Program-made: the position numbers and the translations under genes
NCBI GenBank assembly: GCA_028247015.1
Contig: JAOKFJ010000001.1
Location: 48,988 to 112,987 of the forward strand
DNA length: 64,000 nucleotides
Source: Methylophilaceae bacterium
GTDB taxonomy: Bacteria > Pseudomonadota > Gammaproteobacteria > Burkholderiales > Methylophilaceae
Direction: 5' to 3'
Shown here: in pieces, positions 59,484 through 64,000 of the stretch
Numbering within the stretch: position 1 is the stretch's first letter
Layout of the letters: each line of letters starts with the position of its first letter
The notes under the pieces: model-generated
What the model was told of the DNA's origin: nothing
Seen by the model: only the letters and a program-made list of their open reading frames with translations
Databases searched by the model: none

Positions 59484-59834
59484 ATGACTATTATTATCAT
59501 TAAGTTTATTACTACAGCTGCAATTATCGTTCTTATTTCTGAGATAGCTAAATTTTCTGACAGGCTAGGGGCGTTAATTGCCTCTTTACCACTTATTACT
59601 TTTATTACGTTATTTTGGTTGTTTTATGAAAATCAAGGAAATGAAAAAATAGCTAATCATGCTTACTATACCTTTTGGTATGTTCTGCCAACACTACCTA
59701 TGTTTTTATTTTTCCCATGGGTTATCAAATACGTTAGTTTCTGGCCAAGTTTTTTATTATCAATTTTATTAACAATAACAATTTTCCTAGTTTATGCCTA
59801 CTTTCTTAAAAGATTTAATATTCACTTGATATAA
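59484..59834 (+). CDS. DUF3147-like integral membrane protein
   Basis: A 116-aa protein with four hydrophobic segments. The opening IKFITTAAIIVLISEIAKFSDRLGALIASLPLITFITLFW matches the DUF3147 pattern, in which an E-x-x-K-x-x-x-R-x-G-A-L-x-A-S-L-P run precedes a second helix. No function is known for the family. AAGGAAA lies 6 bp before the ATG. A strong terminator follows. Confidence 0.8.
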   Translation: MTIIIIKFITTAAIIVLISEIAKFSDRLGALIASLPLITFITLFWLFYENQGNEKIANHAYYTFWYVLPTLPMFLFFPWVIKYVSFWPSFLLSILLTITIFLVYAYFLKRFNIHLI

Positions 59835-59871
59835 CTAAAAAAGGCCCCGAAGGGCCTTTTTTAGTTATAGA
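59835..59871. terminator. Bidirectional rho-independent terminator
   Basis: Near-perfect palindrome around AAAAAAGGCCC-CGAA-GGGCCTTTTTT, with flanking complementary ACTA/TAGT. It serves the DUF3147-like gene and the convergent 78-aa gene. Confidence 0.92.
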
Positions 59872-59883
59872 TTAAATCTAATT

Positions 59884-60120
59884 CTATTTACGTGATTTCC
59901 AAATAGAATATAGTACCCATAACGCTACTAAGCCAATAAGTCCTTGGCTACCAAGCGTTTCTAGAATACCTGATACATTACCGATAACATCGGTTGATCC
60001 AAGGAATGGTACATTTGCTGAACCCATTAGGATTTGAAGTGCAATTGCTAATGCTGCAAGGCTTATTGCTGTCTCTGCAAGACCAGCAGACCACCTTCTA
60101 ATAGTTGATAATATATCCAT
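59884..60120 (-). CDS. Small hydrophobic membrane protein (78 aa), unknown function
   Basis: A 78-aa protein with two membrane helices (AISLAALAIALQILMG and GLIGLVALWVLYSIW) separated by a small glycine-rich loop (VPFLGSTDVIGNVSG). The first helix follows a short amphipathic RRWSAGLAETA segment. I recall similar small proteins in other planktonic bacteria, without known role. The gene has a strong AGGAGA ribosome site and a hairpin plus T-run just before it. The codon use is less AT-skewed than its neighbours (many gct/gca/ggt), suggestive of high expression (inference). Confidence 0.75.
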   Translation of the reverse strand: MDILSTIRRWSAGLAETAISLAALAIALQILMGSANVPFLGSTDVIGNVSGILETLGSQGLIGLVALWVLYSIWKSRK

Positions 60121-60398
60121 ACTTGTTTCTCCTGTTGTAATAAAAAAAGTTTAAACTATCATCTCTTTAAACTTGATAAAGTCTAACCCTTTTTTTCAAA
60201 AAAAACACAAGATATAGATTTTTTTTTATTTTTTTCACTAAATGTAGTTTTTTTATATTATAATCAGAGGTTCCCACCATTCATGTACATTTCACTGCAT
60301 GATTATAGATCTAGTAATATTTCTTATTTATCTATCTTCCAATAAATATTGTTAAATGTAATAGCCTGCTCACATAATAAATAGCTGAGCTTATTTCC
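60121..60398. other. Intergenic region with candidate leader hairpin
   Basis: No open frame is supported. On the minus strand, towards the 78-aa gene, the 8-bp stem AGTTTAAA/TTTAAACT (60148-60155 and 60166-60173, 10-base loop) is followed by seven Ts and then by the AGGAGA ribosome site. Further upstream are long A/T runs and a candidate promoter (TTGAAA then TATCAA, spacing 15). Near 60370-60395 a short GCTCA/TGAGC inverted repeat is seen, too weak to call a terminator. Confidence 0.5.
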
Positions 60399-61475
60399 CT
60401 ATTTTTGAGTTGATGAATGAGTCTTTACGATATCTTCAATATCTTTTAAAACTTCTATCTCACCTTGCTCATATTGATCTGCCATCATAAAAAGTTTACT
60501 GAATAACATTTCTCCATCCACTTCACTTTGAAGTTTAAAAACCTTTGAATTATCTAATTCTTTATTCCATGCTTCTCTAACTACTCTCCAAAATGTTTGG
60601 GTATTTTGCCAGTAACTATTACCAGCCTCCCAATCAAAATCTTTTATTCTTTCATATCTTGCAATGCCTATTTCTTTAGCAAGGACCTTATGATTTTTAT
60701 TTAATACCACTTTCTTATTATTTTGCTCATGGACCCATCCTGTTGGAGTAATTGTTTGAATATTGATACCTATCATGACATCATAATCATCTCTTATTGA
60801 AAATTCTCTTCTGGGCAGTGGTCGCCACGTCTCTTTACTTGTCCATGATGAAAAATTTTCAGAATGAGTCCATTCACCAAAACTTTGATACCTTGGTGTG
60901 TCATCAACTTGATAAGCAGCTTGTGACCAAGTTCCTTTATTAGTCATCCACGGAATTCTATTTTTAACCCATGTTTTATTACCAATATAAGTATTAATTT
61001 CACTATCTTCATACTTCCAATCCTGTCTCCAATGTTTCATTACGACTGGATAAGAAATAGAGCCATCATCTTGCTTGAAATACATAACAATTATGTGCTG
61101 CAAACTTATAAAGTCTTTTTTTTCCTCTACCACTTCAACAAATTCAGTTGCCCAAGATTGATATGGTTGTTTAGGTTGATAATTATCAACAAAACCCATT
61201 GTTTCCATAAAATCAAAATATACTCTGTATTTCCCAGCCATTGATAGAATAGCTAGTCTATCTTTTTCTAACTTAGATAAGTTTGGATTCTGAATTTCCT
61301 CCCATAAAGGGCTAGGTTGAGTATCTAAATTTACTTTAGGACCGGTCGTTGTACCGCCTCTTGGAATTTTTAAATCAGGATTTTCTAGGTGAGACCACCC
61401 AAAGACATAACTTGACTCATTCCCAAATATGGCAAGTGAAGTTAATAATAAAATTGAAAATATAATTTTTTTCAT
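60399..61475 (-). CDS. Exported protein, DUF6607-like
   Basis: A 358-aa secreted protein with signal peptide KKIIFSILLLTSLAIFG. The mature part is rich in tryptophan, with recurring short motifs (W-x-Q-D-W-K-Y, W-T-H-S-E-N-F-S-S-W-T-S-K-E-T-W, GWVHEQNN). It matches my memory of the DUF6607 family of proteobacteria, whose function is unknown. The gene is alone on its strand between an intergenic gap and the direct-repeat copy at 61516. Confidence 0.75.
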   Translation of the reverse strand: MKKIIFSILLLTSLAIFGNESSYVFGWSHLENPDLKIPRGGTTTGPKVNLDTQPSPLWEEIQNPNLSKLEKDRLAILSMAGKYRVYFDFMETMGFVDNYQPKQPYQSWATEFVEVVEEKKDFISLQHIIVMYFKQDDGSISYPVVMKHWRQDWKYEDSEINTYIGNKTWVKNRIPWMTNKGTWSQAAYQVDDTPRYQSFGEWTHSENFSSWTSKETWRPLPRREFSIRDDYDVMIGINIQTITPTGWVHEQNNKKVVLNKNHKVLAKEIGIARYERIKDFDWEAGNSYWQNTQTFWRVVREAWNKELDNSKVFKLQSEVDGEMLFSKLFMMADQYEQGEIEVLKDIEDIVKTHSSTQK

Positions 61476-61515
61476 ACACTTGGTAGACTTAAAAGGGTTT
61501 GAAAAGTTTCTTTAG

Positions 61516-61538
61516 AAACTACTCCACTGTGACTGATT
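61516..61538. repeat. 23-bp direct repeat, copy 1
   Basis: Identical to the 23-mer at 62936-62958 (begins AAACTACTCCACTGTG). The 29 bases after it also agree at about 21 positions, so the repeat is about 52 bp when degenerate matches are counted. The two copies bracket the HIT and HNH genes, 1,420 bp apart. Confidence 0.95.
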
Positions 61539-61563
61539 AGTTTTGTATGTACTAGTTTTTTTC

Positions 61564-61935
61564 TTAGTCATCGTATTTTTGTTTTGATGGAATTACACCT
61601 CTTACCCCACCCCTTGGGTCTTCAACATCATTTACATATCTTGGAATTAAATGAATGTGAACATGATCAATTGTCTGACCACTTACCAGACCACAATTAA
61701 CACCAATATTATAACCCTGTGGTTTAAATTTTTTATCCAAATAATCTTTTGTTTGAAATATTAATTCATTTAACCCCTTTAACTCTTCTTCAGTAGAGTC
61801 AAAATAACTTGAATAAACTCTTTTTGGAATTATTAATGAATGTCCCTCACTAACTGGGAAGTTATCAAAAATTACGAATCCAATAGAGTTCTCAAAAAGA
61901 TGTTCTCTGTCATCAAAAAAAGGACTTTCATTCAT
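61564..61935 (-). CDS. HIT-family nucleotide-binding protein
   Basis: A 123-aa histidine-triad hydrolase (from the ATG at 61935). The triad motif H-V-H-I-H-L-I-P is intact and preceded by the conserved GQTIDHVH. An N-terminal S-x-I-I-P-K-R strand fits. Family members hydrolyse AMP-linked or dinucleoside polyphosphate substrates. The start overlaps the HNH gene stop by 8 bp (ATGAATGA), with GAAGAAAA as ribosome site; a TTG at 61953 in frame is less likely. Confidence 0.88.
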   Translation of the reverse strand: MNESPFFDDREHLFENSIGFVIFDNFPVSEGHSLIIPKRVYSSYFDSTEEELKGLNELIFQTKDYLDKKFKPQGYNIGVNCGLVSGQTIDHVHIHLIPRYVNDVEDPRGGVRGVIPSKQKYDD

Positions 61936-62881
61936 TATTATTATTTTCTTCAAGTTTAGATCTGTGAATTTTTAGATATTTCTTCATACCTTCTGTAACT
62001 GAGATTTTAATATCCCCAGATAGTCCGATTTTTTTAACATTCTCTTCATTTAATATATTTGAGACAATTATCTCTCCTGTGTCTTGAAAAGAAATTAAAT
62101 GTCTATCGAAAAGGGAATCAAAAAGAGGTGATAATAAAATTCCATTTTCTGCATCCAGTCTTTCCTCATCATTGGACTCAGACCAACTTACAATGTGTGA
62201 TGAAATTAAAATAGATTTAACATCAATACCTGTTATTGGACATTTCCCTCCCCATTTCTCAATAATTTGTTGTCTGTAATACCCTTGACCAACTCTAGAA
62301 GTAACTAATCCTTTTCTTTCTGTGGTATTTGGTTTTTTATAATTTTTCTTTCTTTTTTTTGAAACAATTCCTTGGTTTGAAATTTTTGACCTTGAAGTCT
62401 TTCCAATAGAAGAAGGTTTCCATAAATAGATGTCAATCAGATCTTCATTTTGAGTGTAATCATCATAATCAATGTTTTGATAGATCATGTGAACAGGTTT
62501 AGATGTTCCTTCCTCGTATGATAAGTAAGTTAACCTTCCACAATATATAAAAGGTTGAGTAACATTTTTTATTTTAGGGGAAATTCTTACAAATAGATAT
62601 GGAATTAAATTATCGTTTACAATTTCCTGTATTTTTGGACTTTCAATATGTTGAGTTGTTTGGGAATCCCAATGAAAAAAATCACCTTCAAAAAAGTCAT
62701 CGAAATGAAATCTTGTCTCTTTTCCCTTCTTTTCTAAATCAACAAAAAATAAAGAAGATTTAGAGTTTTTTAAATTATAAATTCCCTCTCTAACCAAAGA
62801 AATATTTGGTTCGTCTAACAAGGTTGATAAACCTTTTTTTGAGTATTTTTCACCGACTGTTAATTTATTGTAAGGATCCAT
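61928..62881 (-). CDS. DUF3427-HNH fusion endonuclease, candidate restriction enzyme
   Basis: A 317-aa protein. The first about 170 residues match the DUF3427 pattern: LVREGIYNL, SSLFFVDLEKKGKE, FHFDDFFEGDFFHWDSQTT and PFIYCGRLTYLSYEEGT. A lysine-rich linker follows (about 165-190). The C-terminal about 120 residues are an HNH nuclease domain: KCPITG, ISSHIVSW, ENGILLSPLFDSLFDRHLISF. DUF3427-nuclease fusions have been studied as candidate modification-dependent restriction enzymes, so defence is plausible. No methyltransferase is nearby in the window, consistent with a modification-dependent type (inference). Confidence 0.8.
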   Translation of the reverse strand: MDPYNKLTVGEKYSKKGLSTLLDEPNISLVREGIYNLKNSKSSLFFVDLEKKGKETRFHFDDFFEGDFFHWDSQTTQHIESPKIQEIVNDNLIPYLFVRISPKIKNVTQPFIYCGRLTYLSYEEGTSKPVHMIYQNIDYDDYTQNEDLIDIYLWKPSSIGKTSRSKISNQGIVSKKRKKNYKKPNTTERKGLVTSRVGQGYYRQQIIEKWGGKCPITGIDVKSILISSHIVSWSESNDEERLDAENGILLSPLFDSLFDRHLISFQDTGEIIVSNILNEENVKKIGLSGDIKISVTEGMKKYLKIHRSKLEENNNNE

Positions 62882-62935
62882 TATTTAAAAATAATTATAA
62901 ATTCGTTCATAATTGAAAAATAACTGGTACATACA

Positions 62936-62958
62936 AAACTACTCCACTGTGACTGATT
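62936..62958. repeat. 23-bp direct repeat, copy 2
   Basis: Identical to the copy at 61516-61538. It lies 55 bp upstream of the HNH start, in the gap between the HNH gene and the repeat-lipoprotein gene. Bases after it continue to agree weakly with copy 1. Confidence 0.95.
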
Positions 62959-63023
62959 TGTTTCGAGAGTACATGTTTGTTCCACCTTTATAGAATAAGA
63001 GTAGGAGTAGTTTTTTCATATTA

Positions 63024-63815
63024 CTACTTAACTAATTTATTGTCTTTGTATGTTTCAGTTATAGTAACGTTTCCTTCTTCATCCCAACCAGTCAAAAGTC
63101 CATCAAACTTTCCATTCTTCCAGTTTACTTCAGACTTCTTCTGTCCATTTTCATGCCATCCAGTCCAAAGTCCATCCAACTTTCCATTCTTGTAGTTTGA
63201 TTCAGTCCACTTTTGTCCGTTTTCATGCCACCCAGTCCTAAGTCCTTCTTGTTTACCATTCTTGAAGTTTGTTTCAGACTTCTTCTGACCGTTTTCATAC
63301 CACCCAGTCATCAGTCCATCTTTCTTATCATTTTTGTAGTTTATTTCATACTCCTTTTGCCCGTTTTTATGCCATTCAGTCTTCAGTCCATCTTGTTTAC
63401 CATTCTTCCAGTTTTCTTCAACAGACTTCTGACCATTTTCACGCCACCAAGTCTCAAGTCCATCTTGTTTTCCATTCTTGAAGTTTGTTTCAGACTTCTT
63501 CTGACCATTTTCGTACCATTCAGTCTTCAGTCCTTCTCTCTTATCATCGATGAAATTTGTTTCAGTCGACTTTTGTCCGTTTTTATACCACCAAGTCAAA
63601 AGTCCATGTCTTTTACCCAACTTTAAATGCTCTTCAATATGCTTCTGTCCGTTTTCAAAATACTCAACATACTTACCTGTAAAACCTACCTCAGAATTAA
63701 CCTCATATCGAATACCATTCCTTTCTTGTAGAAATGTAACTTCTTTTTCTCCCGTCCCATCTTCAGTGCAAGAAATTAACGGTATCAAGAATAAGAGTAA
63801 TAGTAGTTTTTTCAT
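63024..63815 (-). CDS. Repeat lipoprotein, YwqK/MORN_2 type with eight to nine 24-aa repeats
   Basis: A 263-aa lipoprotein with signal KKLLLLLFLIPLISC (lipobox L-I-S-C). After about 45 residues it becomes eight copies of a 24-residue unit with the E/K-N-G-Q-K core, such as ENGQKKSETNFKNGKQDG, and one degenerate copy at the end. DNA period is 72 bp. This repeat family is the same as in the smaller protein at 55105-55536. Likely a surface or periplasmic beta-rich repeat rod; function unknown. Long frames on the other strand are repeat shadows. Confidence 0.85.
   Translation of the reverse strand: MKKLLLLLFLIPLISCTEDGTGEKEVTFLQERNGIRYEVNSEVGFTGKYVEYFENGQKHIEEHLKLGKRHGLLTWWYKNGQKSTETNFIDDKREGLKTEWYENGQKKSETNFKNGKQDGLETWWRENGQKSVEENWKNGKQDGLKTEWHKNGQKEYEINYKNDKKDGLMTGWYENGQKKSETNFKNGKQEGLRTGWHENGQKWTESNYKNGKLDGLWTGWHENGQKKSEVNWKNGKFDGLLTGWDEEGNVTITETYKDNKLVK
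63054..63690. repeat. Tandem 72-bp coding repeats
   Basis: Units about 72 bp long with a shared core at the N-G-Q-K codons, found from about 63054 to 63690 with spacing confirmed by hand at 63285 and 63357. They cause long shadow frames on the plus strand. Confidence 0.85.
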
Positions 63816-63830
63816 AAAATCACAAAATAG

Positions 63831-64000
63831 TTAATTTGGTTCATTGTGCCCTATAAATTCATTATCTTTCCACTCTCCACTTAGTTTTTTACCATCTGGA
63901 TGTGTGTATGTGCCTACTCCATTATATTGCCCATCTTTAAATTCCCCGACGTAGGTTGTCCCACCTGGAATTAAGAGAGTGCCTACTCCATTATATTGCC
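63831..64000 (-). CDS. MORN-repeat protein, C-terminal part (runs off the window)
   Basis: The last 56 residues of a protein whose start lies beyond 64000. It has two MORN-type units (GQYNGVGTLLIPGGTTYVGEFKD, with the cores G-Q-Y-N-G-V-G-T repeated at 69-bp spacing) and ends WKDNEFIGHNEPN. This is the classical MORN family (PF02493-like), distinct from the YwqK type next door. A 21-base sequence repeats exactly at 63911-63931 and 63980-64000. It ends 15 bp before the repeat lipoprotein starts; both are on the minus strand. Confidence 0.75.
   Translation of the reverse strand, partial: QYNGVGTLLIPGGTTYVGEFKDGQYNGVGTYTHPDGKKLSGEWKDNEFIGHNEPN

Noticed and set aside
61516..62958. Integron attC sites for the paired 23-bp repeats
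   Set aside because: I could not find the paired GTTRRRY and RYYYAAC core elements in the right arrangement, and no integrase is visible.
63213..63626. Long plus-strand reading frames over the repeat lipoprotein
   Set aside because: They are shadows of 72-bp tandem repeats on the minus strand; the same stop-free frame repeats with each unit, and the minus-strand frame has a signal peptide and lipobox.

Overview
The window reads as chromosome of a small, AT-rich, free-living Gram-negative bacterium, most likely a betaproteobacterium of the marine Methylophilales (OM43-like) type. This placement is inference. It rests on low GC, very tight gene packing with many 1-12 bp overlaps, and betaproteobacterial gene orders such as rpoZ-spoT-ridA-recG-ubiC-ubiA, rplM-rpsI-argC-(DUF6776)-bactofilin-erpA and dsbD-tlpA-aroQ-accB-accC-prmA. 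No rRNA, CRISPR array, transposase or phage gene was seen.

Region by region: 1-3.9 kb holds ilvA, rpiA-phoU, yggX and a degenerate DgkA-like membrane protein. 3.9-6.8 kb is a vitamin B12 uptake unit: a cobalamin riboswitch, a BtuB-like TonB-dependent receptor and a small BtuM-like membrane protein. 6.9-9.2 kb has tRNA-Phe, a ROK sugar kinase, a MAPEG protein, bacterioferritin behind a good Fur-box match, and a TusA-like protein. 9.2-15.4 kb has valS, a MoeB/ThiF-type adenylyltransferase, a small lipoprotein, and a TPR protein paired with an L,D-transpeptidase. 15.4-15.7 kb carries three tRNA genes (His, Arg, Pro). 15.8-26.9 kb is folD, a DksA/TraR zinc-finger protein with a histone-like tail, then a long minus-strand translation and RNA block (rimP-nusA-infB-rbfA-truB-rpsO-pnp) and tyrS. 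27-32.6 kb has anmK, gltA, erpA, bactofilin, argC, rpsI and rplM. 32.6-40.5 kb has ubiA, ubiC, recG, ridA, spoT, rpoZ, gmk and yicC. 40.6-48.3 kb has rph, rdgB, hemW, argH, hemC, hemD, a flavin/2Fe-2S reductase and fxsA. 48.4-53.9 kb has dsbD, a TlpA-like thioredoxin, aroQ, accB, accC and prmA.

From about 53.9 kb the content changes from conserved housekeeping genes to small exported proteins, repeat proteins and poorly known genes. These include two small secreted proteins, a YwqK/MORN_2-type repeat protein, a zinc alcohol dehydrogenase, a GIY-YIG protein, an adhesin-E-like protein and an RhlE-type helicase, followed by a small membrane protein block. The last 3 kb (61.5-64 kb) looks accessory. 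A DUF3427-HNH nuclease overlaps an HIT-family gene, and this pair is bracketed by two copies of the same 23-bp sequence. Next to it lie an eight-to-nine-repeat lipoprotein and the end of a second, classical MORN protein that runs off the window.

The most interesting leads are the direct-repeat-bracketed nuclease/HIT cassette, the riboswitch-BtuB-BtuM unit whose BtuM-like protein has no cysteine, the Fur box abutting the bfr promoter, the 78-residue membrane protein with a hairpin and U-tract in its leader, and the DksA-like protein with a lysine/alanine/proline repeat tail. All functional calls are from reading the sequence; no database search was run.
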